Assembly: GCF_014672835.1 (NCBI RefSeq)
Contig: NZ_CP060244.1
Location: forward strand, 1,343,001-1,407,000
Length of the DNA stretch: 64,000 nt
Source of the DNA: Entomobacter blattae
GTDB lineage: Bacteria; Pseudomonadota; Alphaproteobacteria; Acetobacterales; Acetobacteraceae
Direction: 5' to 3'
The notes below the pieces were generated by a model. That model was not told the origin of the DNA and made no database searches. It was given only the letters and a program-made list of their open reading frames with translations. This document shows positions 29,186-38,007 of this stretch, piece by piece. Made by a program: the position numbers and the translations under genes. Position 1 is the first letter of the stretch. Every line of letters starts with the position of its first letter.

Positions 29186-30470
29186 ATACTCAGCATTCGT
29201 GGTTGGTTCTGGTAGATGGCAACAATTTTTATGTGAGCTGTGAGCGGTTGTTCCGTCCTGATCTGAAGGGAAAATGGTGGGAGTTTTATCCAATAACGAT
29301 GGCTGTGTGGTTTCTCGTTCCAACGAAATAAAACCCCACGTTAAAATGGTCATGCCAGCCTATCAGATACTGGACTCTATTAAACAGCAGGCAGTATTGT
29401 TGAGTTCTAACTACGAACTCTACGGTGATATCAGTGCCCGTGTAGTTAATACATTGAAGCAGTTTTCCAATAGAATTGAAGTTTATTCTATTGATGAGAG
29501 CTTTTTATATTTACCGGCTCTCTCACTAGAGGAGGTTAGAGGGTTTGGGCTATCTATCCGTGAAACGGTAAAGAAACACATCGGTATTCCCGTTGGTGTG
29601 GGTATTGGCACGACACACACATTGGCCAAATTTGCCAATTTTTGCGTCAAACAGTTAGAAAAATGTAACGGCGTTTGTGTTTTTGAGCCCAACAGTGAGG
29701 AAACCAAGCGTGCCATGCAGCATTTCCCAGTGGGAGAGCTGTGGGGCGTGGGTAGGAAACTGGCTCCAAAACTCGTAGCACTAGGTATCCATACGGTATG
29801 GAATTTACGAAATGCAAACCCTGTAGAAATGCGCCGCAGATTTTCGGTAGTGGTTGAAAAGATGGTCTACGAGTTGCGTGGTATTTCCTGTATTGAAATG
29901 GGAGAGGAGCATTTTCGGCAAAATATTATGACATCTCGTAGTTTTGGAAAATCTACCTCTGTTTATGAAGAATTGGCGGAGGCAGTCAGGCGTCATGCGG
30001 CCAAGGGTGGCGAAAAGCTTCGGGCCCAAAAGAGTGTGGCTAAAGCTATTATGGTTTTGCTTAAGACAAACAAGCATCGTATTGATTTACCACAATATTA
30101 CTCACGCTTGGCTTGTGCCTTGCCGATACCTACAAATGATAGTCGGACAATTATCAAGACGGCTCTTGTAGCTCTACAGCGGATATATAAACCAAATTAT
30201 CACTATATAAAAGCAGGGGTCATCATGATGTTGGATACAGCCCCTGTTCATGCGAGGCAAGCAAGCTTGCTGGATGCTATAGAAGTCCCAGATAAGCAAG
30301 CAGGGCAGGCGTTAATGAAGAGTATTGATGTCCTGAATAAAAAATTTGGCGGCAATACTGTAACGTTTGGCTCGTGTTCTTCCACAGCTCCATGGCAGAT
30401 GCGTCGCAATAGCTGCACACCTCATTATACAACAGATTGGCGGCAACTCGCCATTGTGAAGGCTCATTAA
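29182..30470 (+). pseudogene. umuC: Y-family DNA polymerase UmuC with an early frameshift
   Basis: UmuC, the catalytic subunit of the error-prone translesion polymerase, is almost complete. The start WLVLVDGNNFYVSCERLF continues to FRPDLKGK; near 29274 one base is missing and the sequence resumes as VGVLSNNDGCVVSRSNE. Further conserved blocks are SIDESFLYL (catalytic acids), GVGIGTTHTLAKFANF and ELWGVGRKLAPKL, and the C-terminal DUF4113-like TPHYTTDW. A downstream in-frame ATG at 29274 would lack the first metal-binding Asp and be inactive. Paired with the frameshifted umuD. Confidence 0.85.
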
Positions 30471-30616
30471 ACTTTTAATTTTCTTATAAGCAAGCAGCTG
30501 TGCTCGTACCCTACTGTTAATAACTAAGCTTTCGGGTTGGAAAAGCTAACATTATTTTCTTTTGTAGTTTCGAAAGCGAAGGTATCTTTTTCCCTGCCTT
30601 CTGATATGTATTTCAT

Positions 30617-31036
30617 TTAAGTATCAAACTTATATAAAAATATTTTCTCATAACGGTTATAGAATTCTTTAAGCTCTTCTCGGCTATAATCAAAAAACTG
30701 CTCATAAGTTGGAATAGTAGAAAACCCAAAAGAGAGGCCGTTACAGACCTCGTTAAAAGCATCATAAATAATACCGGCTTCAAAAGCTCTTATTTTGATG
30801 GTAATAATATCGTCCAAGGTAGAATTTTTATACTGCTCAAGTATAAGGGTTAATTTTTTTTCAAGTTCCATTCCTGTTTCGTAAGGGCTCTCGTGAGAAT
30901 CCTGGTGGCGGGTGTTAAATTCTTCTCCTAGTCGTTTTAGGGCTACGTGAAGCACTTTTGCACAGACCTTCAGTTCCTCCTTTGTGGCTTCAAAAGTGAA
31001 GAGGTCTTCTTTTAGTTTTGCAGTGATGAGTTTCAT
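30617..31036 (-). CDS. Candidate immunity protein 1 (class a), last gene of the array
   Basis: A 139-residue acidic, mainly helical protein of the paralogous family that fills 30.6-38.4 kb. It starts MKLITAKLKEDLFTFEATKE and keeps the family core AFEAGIIYDAFNEVCNGLSFG and the ending YEKIFLYKFDT. It diverges more than the other class a copies (for example LKVCAKVLHVALKRL and IPTYEQFFDYSREEL). Its ATG shares a base with the stop of the orphan tip upstream (TAATG at 31038-31034), so it is stop-start coupled to that tip. The immunity role is inferred from this pairing. No family name recognised. Confidence 0.65.
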   Translation of the reverse strand: MKLITAKLKEDLFTFEATKEELKVCAKVLHVALKRLGEEFNTRHQDSHESPYETGMELEKKLTLILEQYKNSTLDDIITIKIRAFEAGIIYDAFNEVCNGLSFGFSTIPTYEQFFDYSREELKEFYNRYEKIFLYKFDT

Positions 31037-31449
31037 TATTTAGGTAATCCTAACGATCTCTTTATTCTATCAACGTTTTCAAAGTAGAAGTCTTTTTGTG
31101 TTTTAGGCCTGAAGATGGAACCTGTGAATTTTCCTGTTCTGTTGAGGCCGATAAAAATGCCCTTATTATTATCCCATATTACCATACGGTTAGGGCCATT
31201 GTAGAATTCTATACCTGGTTTGGGGTGGCCCTCCCGTATAGAATGGACCACATCTGTGACGTAGTCTTTCAGTTTTTTAGGTGTATCAAGGCCGATATCC
31301 TTAAGAGGGAATTTATCTGGCTCTTCTGTTGGATCAACTGGCTTGCCGTCCAGATGCCCGCGATTGATAGAGTGGTCAACCGTGTGGTCAATGACCTGGT
31401 CAAGGGTAGCGTTATAGCCTTGTGGGAAGCGTTCGTTAATCGAAGATGA
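31036..31449 (-). pseudogene. Orphan toxin C-terminal tip 1
   Basis: An uninterrupted frame encodes about 137 residues homologous to the last part of the large toxin: FPQGYNATLDQVIDHTVDHS, NRGHLDG, LDTPKKLKDYV, IWDNNKGIFIGLN and a C-terminal GLPK. It matches GHLTG, WDNEKGIF and TVFIP in the toxin tip. There is no ATG for the whole domain; upstream lies a 16-codon stub of an immunity gene (MKHILENREKAIFIFD, 31436-31486) in another frame. This looks like a silent or recombination-donor cassette. A GTG inside (31251) could start only a fragment. Confidence 0.65.
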
Positions 31450-31500
31450 AGATGGCTTTCTCTCTATTTTCTAATATATGTTTCATTATCATGGCTATAC

Positions 31501-31908
31501 TTAGTTTAGGTAGATTTTTTCATAACGATCGTAGAATGCTTTAAGCTCTTCTTTGTTATACCCGATAAGTTCTTTGAGGGTAGGAACGTTAGCAAACCCG
31601 AAGGATAGACCATTACAGACCTCATTAAAAGCATCGTAAATAATACCGGCCTCGAAAAACCGGATAGTGATGGTAATAAGGTCGGGAGGAGAAACGTCTT
31701 TGTGCTCATCCAGGAGTGCTTCTAGTGTTTTGCCGAGTTCCAGTCCTGTTTCGTAAGGGTCTTCATGGGTATCTTGGTGGCGGGCACTAAATTCGTCACC
31801 TAGCCAGTCAAGGGCTAAGTGGGTTACTTTTGAGCACACTTCTAGTTCTTCTCTTGTGGTTTCGAAAGTAAGAATATCGTTTTCTTGATCTTTTAATATG
31901 CGTTTCAT
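31501..31908 (-). CDS. Candidate immunity protein 2 (class c)
   Basis: A 135-residue family member starting MKRILKDQENDILTFETTRE at 31908; the longer open frame upstream only runs through the end of the preceding copy. It ends FYDRYEKIYLN. The predicted protein is identical to copy 6 at 33626-34033, 2125 bases away, showing a recent duplication. The gap to the upstream copy is 7 bases. Charged N-terminal half and a conserved CNGLSFGFANVPTLKELIGY segment are the main features. Confidence 0.65.
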   Translation of the reverse strand: MKRILKDQENDILTFETTREELEVCSKVTHLALDWLGDEFSARHQDTHEDPYETGLELGKTLEALLDEHKDVSPPDLITITIRFFEAGIIYDAFNEVCNGLSFGFANVPTLKELIGYNKEELKAFYDRYEKIYLN

Positions 31909-31915
31909 ATTTCTA

Positions 31916-32329
31916 TCATATGCAGTCCATATAAACTTTTTTATAATGAGCGTAGAATGTTCTAAGCTCTTCTTCGTTATATCCAATAAGCTGTTTTAGG
32001 GTAGGAGTATTCCTATATCCGAAAGAGAGGGCATTACAGACCTCATTAAAAGCATCGTAAATAATACCGGCCTCGAAAAACCGGATAGTGATGGTAATAA
32101 GGTCGGGAGGAGAAACGTCTTTGTGCGCGTCTAGAATGGCTTCCAGTTTTTTTCCGAGAACAAGACCTGTTTCATAAGGTTCCTCATGGGAATCCTGATG
32201 ACGGGTATTGAATTCTTCTCCAAGCTCTTTCAATGCAAGATTCATAACCTTAGAGCATACTTCTAGCTCTTCCTTGGTGGCTTTAAAAGCGAAGGTATCT
32301 TTTTCACGGTCTTCTGATATGTATTTCAT
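31916..32329 (-). CDS. Candidate immunity protein 3 (class b, divergent)
   Basis: A 137-residue member starting MKYISEDREKDTFAFKATKE and ending HYKKVYMDCI. It is a mosaic: its N-terminus and C-terminus are class b, while the middle (VSPPDLITITIRFFEAGIIYDAFNEVC) matches class c word for word. It also has its own variant NALSFGYRNTPTLKQLIGYN. This suggests gene conversion between neighbouring copies. Start chosen to match other members rather than the longer open frame. Confidence 0.65.
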   Translation of the reverse strand: MKYISEDREKDTFAFKATKEELEVCSKVMNLALKELGEEFNTRHQDSHEEPYETGLVLGKKLEAILDAHKDVSPPDLITITIRFFEAGIIYDAFNEVCNALSFGYRNTPTLKQLIGYNEEELRTFYAHYKKVYMDCI

Positions 32330-32336
32330 GTTTCTA

Positions 32337-32750
32337 TCATATGCAGTCCATATAAACTTTTTTATAATGAGCGTAGAATATCCTAAGCTCTTCTTTGTTA
32401 TACCCGATAAGTTCTTTGAGGGTAGGAACGTTAGCAAACCCGAAGGAGAGGCCATTACAGACCTCGTTAAAACAGGCATAGATAATACTGGCCTCTAGAA
32501 ACCGTATGGTGATGATAATAGTATCGACAGGAGTATCCTCTTTGTGCTCGTTTAGGAGCGCTAGCAGCTTTTTATTGAGTCTTAACCCAGCTCTGTAGGC
32601 ATCTTCAGATGTATTTTGATGACGGGTATTGAAGTCTTCATCCAGCCATTCTAGGGCCAGATGTATGACTTTAGAACAAACCTCTAACTCTTCCTTTGTG
32701 GCTTCGAAAGCGAAGGTATCTTTTTCTTGGTCTTCTGATATGTATTTCAT
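32337..32750 (-). CDS. Candidate immunity protein 4 (class b)
   Basis: A 137-residue class b member starting MKYISEDQEKDTFAFEATKE with the class-specific NTSEDAYRAGLRLNKKL and RFLEASIIYACFNEVCNG, where a Cys replaces the Asp of other classes. It abuts the end of copy 5 with no spacer (start 32750, previous stop 32751), so translation is likely coupled. Differs from copies 7 and 10 at several positions, so it is an older duplicate. Confidence 0.65.
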   Translation of the reverse strand: MKYISEDQEKDTFAFEATKEELEVCSKVIHLALEWLDEDFNTRHQNTSEDAYRAGLRLNKKLLALLNEHKEDTPVDTIIITIRFLEASIIYACFNEVCNGLSFGFANVPTLKELIGYNKEELRIFYAHYKKVYMDCI

Positions 32751-33161
32751 TTAAGTATCAAACTTATATAAAAATATTTTTTTATAACGGTCGTAGAATA
32801 TCCTAAGCTCTTCTTTGTTATACCCGATAAGTTCTTTGAGGGTAGGAATGTTGGCAAACCCGAAAGATAGGCCATTACAGACCTCGTTAAAAGCATCATA
32901 GATAATACCAGCTTCAAAAGCTCTTATTTTGACGGTAATAATATCTTCATCTTTATGCTCCTCCAGGAGTGTTTCCAGTTTTTTATCAAGTTCTAGGCCT
33001 GTTTCATAAGGGCTCTCATGGGTATCTTGGTGGCGGGCATCAAACTCGTCTCCTAACCAATCAAGGGCTAAGTGGGTTACTTTAGAGCAGACTTCTAACT
33101 CTTCCTTTGTGGCTTCAAAAATAAAGAGGTCTTCTTTTAGTTTTGCAGTGATGAGTTTCAT
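32751..33161 (-). CDS. Candidate immunity protein 5 (class a)
   Basis: A 136-residue class a member, stop-start coupled (TAATG) to orphan tip 2. Its first 97 residues equal those of copies 8 and 11 (EEHKDEDIITVKIRAFEAG), while its last 40 (GLSFGFANIPTLKELIGYNK) follow class c before ending KIFLYKFDT. So it is a recombinant between class a and c sequences. Confidence 0.65.
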   Translation of the reverse strand: MKLITAKLKEDLFIFEATKEELEVCSKVTHLALDWLGDEFDARHQDTHESPYETGLELDKKLETLLEEHKDEDIITVKIRAFEAGIIYDAFNEVCNGLSFGFANIPTLKELIGYNKEELRIFYDRYKKIFLYKFDT

Positions 33162-33574
33162 TATTTAGGTAATCCTTTCAAAGTTTTCATTCTATCAACA
33201 TTCTCGAAGTAGAAGCCTTTTTGTGTTTCTGGCCTGAATACGGAGCCTGTGAATTTTCCTGTTCTGTTGAGGCCAATGAATATCCCTTTATTATTATCCC
33301 ATATTACCATACGGTTAGGGTCATTGTAGAATTCTATACCTGGTTTGGGGTGGCCCTCCCGTATAGAATGGACTACATCACAGATGTAGTCTTTTAGCTT
33401 TTGAGGTGTGTCAAGACCAACATCCTTGAGAGGGAATTTATCTGGTTCCTCTGTTGGATTAACAGGTTTGCCGTCCAGATGTCCGCGGTTGATAGAGTGG
33501 TCAACCGGGTGGTCGATGACCTGGCCAAGGGTAGCGTTATAGCCTTGTGGGAAGCGTTCGTTAATCGAAGATGA
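33161..33574 (-). pseudogene. Orphan toxin C-terminal tip 2
   Basis: This tip has an intact frame ending GLPK but no ATG, GTG or TTG that could start the domain; even the internal GTG seen in tip 1 is GTA here. It shows small differences (KPVNPTEEPDKFPLKDVGLD, DYICDVVHSIREG). The upstream immunity stub lies at 33561-33611. With no start codon the frame has nonetheless stayed open, which argues for maintenance by recombination or very recent duplication. Confidence 0.6.
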
Positions 33575-33625
33575 AGATGGCTTTCTCTCTATTTTCTAAT
33601 ATATGTTTCATTATCATGGCTATAC

Positions 33626-34033
33626 TTAGTTTAGGTAGATTTTTTCATAACGATCGTAGAATGCTTTAAGCTCTTCTTTGTTATACCCGATAAGTTCTTT
33701 GAGGGTAGGAACGTTAGCAAACCCGAAGGATAGACCATTACAGACCTCATTAAAAGCATCGTAAATAATACCGGCCTCGAAAAACCGGATAGTGATGGTA
33801 ATAAGGTCGGGAGGAGAAACGTCTTTGTGCTCATCCAGGAGTGCTTCTAGTGTTTTGCCGAGTTCCAGTCCTGTTTCGTAAGGGTCTTCATGGGTATCTT
33901 GGTGGCGGGCACTAAATTCGTCACCTAGCCAGTCAAGGGCTAAGTGGGTTACTTTTGAGCACACTTCTAGTTCTTCTCTTGTGGTTTCGAAAGTAAGAAT
34001 ATCGTTTTCTTGATCTTTTAATATGCGTTTCAT
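33626..34033 (-). CDS. Candidate immunity protein 6 (class c)
   Basis: Identical in protein sequence to copy 2. It lies 7 bases after copy 7 and is followed by the immunity stub and orphan tip 2. Class c members always sit immediately before a stub-tip unit in transcription order, which fixes the repeating unit as stub, tip, class a, class b, class c. Confidence 0.65.
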   Translation of the reverse strand: MKRILKDQENDILTFETTREELEVCSKVTHLALDWLGDEFSARHQDTHEDPYETGLELGKTLEALLDEHKDVSPPDLITITIRFFEAGIIYDAFNEVCNGLSFGFANVPTLKELIGYNKEELKAFYDRYEKIYLN

Positions 34034-34040
34034 ATTTCTA

Positions 34041-34454
34041 TCATATGCAGTCCATATAAACTTTTTTATAATGAGCGTAGACTGTTCTAAGTTCTTCTTT
34101 GTCATATCCTATGAGTTCTTTGAGGGGAGGAACGTTGGCAAACCCGAAGGATAGGCCATTGCAGACCTCGTTAAAACAGGCATAGATAATACTGGCCTCT
34201 AGAAACCGTATGGTGATGATAATAGTATCGACAGGAGTATCCTCTTTGTGCTCGTCTAGGAGCACTAGCAGCTTTTTATTGAGTTTCAACCCAGCTCTGT
34301 AAGCATCTTCAGATGTATTTTGATTACGGGTATTGAAGTCTTCATCCAGCCATTCTAGAGCCAGATGTATGACTTTAGTGCATACCTCTAGCTCTTCCTT
34401 GGTGGCTTCGAAAGTGAAGATATCTTTTTTTGGGTCTTCTGATATGTATTTCAT
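34041..34454 (-). CDS. Candidate immunity protein 7 (class b)
   Basis: 137 residues starting MKYISEDPKKDIFTFEATKE, identical to copy 10 located 1704 bases away. Class b features NTRNQNTSEDAYRAGL and ACFNEVCNG are present, with ANVPPLKELIGYDKEELRTV as its variable loop. Directly abuts copy 8. Confidence 0.65.
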   Translation of the reverse strand: MKYISEDPKKDIFTFEATKEELEVCTKVIHLALEWLDEDFNTRNQNTSEDAYRAGLKLNKKLLVLLDEHKEDTPVDTIIITIRFLEASIIYACFNEVCNGLSFGFANVPPLKELIGYDKEELRTVYAHYKKVYMDCI

Positions 34455-34865
34455 TTAAGTATCAAACTTATATAAAAATATTTTCTCATAACGGTTATAG
34501 AATTCTTTAAGCTCTTCTCGGCTATAACCGGTTAGTTGTTCCAAAGATGGTGTTGTTTTACGCCCAAATGGAATACCATTACAGACCTCGTTAAAAGCAT
34601 CATAGATAATACCAGCTTCAAAAGCTCTTATTTTGACGGTAATAATATCTTCATCTTTATGCTCCTCCAGGAGTGTTTCCAGTTTTTTATCAAGTTCTAG
34701 GCCTGTTTCATAAGGGCTCTCATGGGTATCTTGGTGGCGGGCATCAAACTCGTCTCCTAACCAATCAAGGGCTAAGTGGGTTACTTTAGAGCAGACTTCT
34801 AACTCTTCCTTTGTGGCTTCAAAAATAAAGAGGTCTTCTTTTAGTTTTGCAGTGATGAGTTTCAT
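34455..34865 (-). CDS. Candidate immunity protein 8 (class a)
   Basis: 136 residues, identical to copy 11. Its variable C-terminal third reads GIPFGRKTTPSLEQLTGYSR, different from copy 5, so class a members carry at least three alternative loops in this position. Stop-start coupled to orphan tip 3. Confidence 0.65.
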   Translation of the reverse strand: MKLITAKLKEDLFIFEATKEELEVCSKVTHLALDWLGDEFDARHQDTHESPYETGLELDKKLETLLEEHKDEDIITVKIRAFEAGIIYDAFNEVCNGIPFGRKTTPSLEQLTGYSREELKEFYNRYEKIFLYKFDT

Positions 34866-35278
34866 TATTTAGGTAATCCTTTCAAAGTTTTCATTCTATC
34901 AACATTCTCGAAGTAGAAGCCTTTTTGTGTTTCTGGCCTGAATACGGAGCCTGTGAATTTTCCTGTTCTGTTGAGGCCAATGAATATCCCTTTATTATTA
35001 TCCCATATTACCATACGGTTAGGGTCATTGTAGAATTCTATACCTGGTTTGGGGTGGCCCTCCCGTATAGAATGGACCACATCTGTGACGTAGTCTTTCA
35101 GTTTTTTAGGTGTATCAAGGCCGATATCCTTAAGAGGGAATTTATCTGGCTCTTCTGTTGGATCAACTGGCTTTCCATCCAAATGTCCACGGTTGATAGA
35201 GTGGTCAACCGTGTGGTCAATCGCTTGGTCGACAGTGGCCTTATAGCCTTGTGGAAAGCGTTCATTAATCGAAGATGA
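34865..35278 (-). pseudogene. Orphan toxin C-terminal tip 3
   Basis: Open frame of about 138 codons, identical to tip 4. A TTG at 35182 could start a 105-residue fragment that lacks the first part of the domain with its His-rich DHTVDHSINRGHL segment. The stub MKHISEDRERGIFIFD (35265-35315) overlaps its beginning in another frame and shares the bases TTCGA with true immunity genes at the junction. Confidence 0.65.
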
Positions 35279-35329
35279 AGATGCCCCTCTCCCTGTCTTC
35301 TGATATATGTTTCATTATCATGGCTATAC

Positions 35330-35737
35330 TTAGTTTAGATAGATTTTTTCATAACGGTCGTAGAATATCCTAAGCTCTTCTTTGTTATACCCGATAAGTT
35401 CTTTGAGGGTAGGAACATTAGCAAACCCGAAGGAGAGGCCATTACAGACCTCGTTAAAAGCATCATAGATAATACCGGCTTCGAAGAACCGGATAGTGAC
35501 GGTAATAAGGTCGGTAGGAGAAACGTCTTTGTGCACATCTAAGAGTGCTGCCAGCTTTTTATCAAGTTCTAGGCCTGTTTCGTAAGGGTCTTCATGGGTA
35601 TCTTGGTGGCGGGCACTAAATTCGTCACCTAGCCAGTCAAGGGCTAAGTGGGTTACTTTTGAGCACACTTCTAGTTCTTCTCTTGTGGTTTCGAAAGTAA
35701 GAATATCGTTTTCTTGATCTTTTAATATGCGTTTCAT
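35330..35737 (-). CDS. Candidate immunity protein 9 (class c)
   Basis: 135 residues starting MKRILKDQENDILTFETTRE. It shares the N-terminal half with copies 2 and 6 and the C-terminal half (ALLDVHKDVSPTDLITVTI) with copy 12, another sign of segmental exchange. Ends RYEKIYLN. Confidence 0.65.
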   Translation of the reverse strand: MKRILKDQENDILTFETTREELEVCSKVTHLALDWLGDEFSARHQDTHEDPYETGLELDKKLAALLDVHKDVSPTDLITVTIRFFEAGIIYDAFNEVCNGLSFGFANVPTLKELIGYNKEELRIFYDRYEKIYLN

Positions 35738-35744
35738 ATTTCTA

Positions 35745-36158
35745 TCATATGCAGTCCATATAAACTTTTTTATAATGAGCGTAGACTGTTCTAAGTTCTT
35801 CTTTGTCATATCCTATGAGTTCTTTGAGGGGAGGAACGTTGGCAAACCCGAAGGATAGGCCATTGCAGACCTCGTTAAAACAGGCATAGATAATACTGGC
35901 CTCTAGAAACCGTATGGTGATGATAATAGTATCGACAGGAGTATCCTCTTTGTGCTCGTCTAGGAGCACTAGCAGCTTTTTATTGAGTTTCAACCCAGCT
36001 CTGTAAGCATCTTCAGATGTATTTTGATTACGGGTATTGAAGTCTTCATCCAGCCATTCTAGAGCCAGATGTATGACTTTAGTGCATACCTCTAGCTCTT
36101 CCTTGGTGGCTTCGAAAGTGAAGATATCTTTTTTTGGGTCTTCTGATATGTATTTCAT
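35745..36158 (-). CDS. Candidate immunity protein 10 (class b)
   Basis: Exact repeat of copy 7 as part of the 1704-base duplication. It abuts copy 11 with no intergenic base and precedes copy 9 by 7 bases. Confidence 0.65.
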   Translation of the reverse strand: MKYISEDPKKDIFTFEATKEELEVCTKVIHLALEWLDEDFNTRNQNTSEDAYRAGLKLNKKLLVLLDEHKEDTPVDTIIITIRFLEASIIYACFNEVCNGLSFGFANVPPLKELIGYDKEELRTVYAHYKKVYMDCI

Positions 36159-36569
36159 TTAAGTATCAAACTTATATAAAAATATTTTCTCATAACGGTT
36201 ATAGAATTCTTTAAGCTCTTCTCGGCTATAACCGGTTAGTTGTTCCAAAGATGGTGTTGTTTTACGCCCAAATGGAATACCATTACAGACCTCGTTAAAA
36301 GCATCATAGATAATACCAGCTTCAAAAGCTCTTATTTTGACGGTAATAATATCTTCATCTTTATGCTCCTCCAGGAGTGTTTCCAGTTTTTTATCAAGTT
36401 CTAGGCCTGTTTCATAAGGGCTCTCATGGGTATCTTGGTGGCGGGCATCAAACTCGTCTCCTAACCAATCAAGGGCTAAGTGGGTTACTTTAGAGCAGAC
36501 TTCTAACTCTTCCTTTGTGGCTTCAAAAATAAAGAGGTCTTCTTTTAGTTTTGCAGTGATGAGTTTCAT
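36159..36569 (-). CDS. Candidate immunity protein 11 (class a)
   Basis: Exact repeat of copy 8 as part of the 1704-base duplication, coupled by TAATG to orphan tip 4. Confidence 0.65.
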   Translation of the reverse strand: MKLITAKLKEDLFIFEATKEELEVCSKVTHLALDWLGDEFDARHQDTHESPYETGLELDKKLETLLEEHKDEDIITVKIRAFEAGIIYDAFNEVCNGIPFGRKTTPSLEQLTGYSREELKEFYNRYEKIFLYKFDT

Positions 36570-36982
36570 TATTTAGGTAATCCTTTCAAAGTTTTCATTC
36601 TATCAACATTCTCGAAGTAGAAGCCTTTTTGTGTTTCTGGCCTGAATACGGAGCCTGTGAATTTTCCTGTTCTGTTGAGGCCAATGAATATCCCTTTATT
36701 ATTATCCCATATTACCATACGGTTAGGGTCATTGTAGAATTCTATACCTGGTTTGGGGTGGCCCTCCCGTATAGAATGGACCACATCTGTGACGTAGTCT
36801 TTCAGTTTTTTAGGTGTATCAAGGCCGATATCCTTAAGAGGGAATTTATCTGGCTCTTCTGTTGGATCAACTGGCTTTCCATCCAAATGTCCACGGTTGA
36901 TAGAGTGGTCAACCGTGTGGTCAATCGCTTGGTCGACAGTGGCCTTATAGCCTTGTGGAAAGCGTTCATTAATCGAAGATGA
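36569..36982 (-). pseudogene. Orphan toxin C-terminal tip 4
   Basis: Identical to tip 3, within the duplicated unit; its stub lies at 36969-37019. Perfect identity over the full tip and its flanks indicates that the duplication is recent. Confidence 0.65.
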
Positions 36983-37033
36983 AGATGCCCCTCTCCCTGT
37001 CTTCTGATATATGTTTCATTATCATGGCTATAC

Positions 37034-37441
37034 TTAGTTTAGATAGATTTTTTCATAACGGTCGTAGAATATCCTAAGCTCTTCTTTGTTATACCCGATA
37101 AGTTCTTTGAGGGTAGGAACATTAGCAAACCCGAAGGAGAGGCCATTACAGACCTCGTTAAAAGCATCATAGATAATACCGGCTTCGAAGAACCGGATAG
37201 TGACGGTAATAAGGTCGGTAGGAGAAACGTCTTTGTGCACATCTAAGAGTGCTGCCAGCTTTTTATCAAGTTCTAGGCCTGTTTCATAAGGGCTCTCATG
37301 AGTATCTTGGTGGCGAGCATCAAACTCGTCTCCTAACCAATCAAGGGCTAAATGGGTTACTTTAGAGCACACTTCTAGCTCTTCCCTTGTGGCTTCGAAA
37401 GTAAGAATATCATTTTCTTTATCTTTTAAAATTCGTTTCAT
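37034..37441 (-). CDS. Candidate immunity protein 12 (class c start, coupled to a tip)
   Basis: 135 residues starting MKRILKDKENDILTFEATRE. Unlike other class c copies it directly follows an orphan tip with TAATG coupling, a place otherwise held by class a. Its middle (EFDARHQDTHESPYETGLEL) is class a and its end (DVSPTDLITVTIRFFEAG) class c, so it may represent the ancestral arrangement or a fusion of both classes. Confidence 0.65.
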   Translation of the reverse strand: MKRILKDKENDILTFEATREELEVCSKVTHLALDWLGDEFDARHQDTHESPYETGLELDKKLAALLDVHKDVSPTDLITVTIRFFEAGIIYDAFNEVCNGLSFGFANVPTLKELIGYNKEELRIFYDRYEKIYLN

Positions 37442-37854
37442 TATTTAGGTAGTCCCTGTGATTCTTTTATTTTATTAACATTCTTAAAGTAGAAATCTTT
37501 TTGTGTTTCAGGCCTGAATACGGAGCCTGTGAATTTTCCTGTTCTGTTGAGGCCAATGAATATCCCCTTATTATTGTCCCATATCACCATACGGTTGGGG
37601 CCGTTATAGTATTCTATCCCTGGTTTGGGGTGGCCCTCCCGTATAGAATGGACCACATCTGTGACGTAGTCTTTCAGTTTTTTAGGTGTATCAAGGCCAA
37701 CATCCTTAAGAGGAAATTTATCTGGTTGTTCTGCTAGATTAACAGGTTTTCCATCCAGGTGTCCGCGGTTGATAGAGTGGTCAACCGTGTGGTCGATGAC
37801 CTGGTCAAGGGTAGCGTTATAGCCTTGTGGGAAGCGTTCGTTATTATTTGAATC
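37441..37854 (-). pseudogene. Orphan toxin C-terminal tip 5 with a longer upstream remnant
   Basis: The tip nearest the main toxin. The frame continues upstream of the tip (to about 37900) as SCNGNNGKKDYITIDSNNN before NERFPQGYNATL, so it lacks the immunity stub seen before the other tips and probably preserves more of the original toxin. Variants include KPVNLAEQPDKFPLKDVGLD and EYYNGPNRM. No ATG start is present. A GTG at 37656 could start only the last 71 residues. Confidence 0.6.
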
Positions 37855-38007
37855 AATGGTAATATAGTCTTTTTTGCCATTGTTGCCGTTGCAGCTGAGT
37901 ATTAGTCTTTAAGAATTCTTCAGAGGCATTACAGATATGCCCCAATGTTTCTAGCTAAAAAATTGAAATAAGTTTGGGTCTGTTTTTTCTTGGGGGTTTG
38001 CTGTGGG
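37855..38007. other. Spacer between orphan tip 5 and immunity 13
   Basis: Contains the upstream continuation of tip 5 (to about 37900) and then sequence with stops in all frames. It has no immunity stub. This is the probable original insertion point of the first tip cassette behind the cognate immunity gene. Confidence 0.4.

Noticed and set aside
29274-30470. Treating the long umuC frame from ATG 29274 as a complete functional gene
   Set aside because: It would lack the N-terminal VDGNNFYVSCE block containing the first catalytic Asp, which is encoded just upstream in another frame.
31096-37737. Plus-strand frames of about 117 codons, repeated in the immunity array
   Set aside because: They are antisense shadows of the orphan toxin tips; they repeat only because the tips repeat, and they lack ribosome sites.
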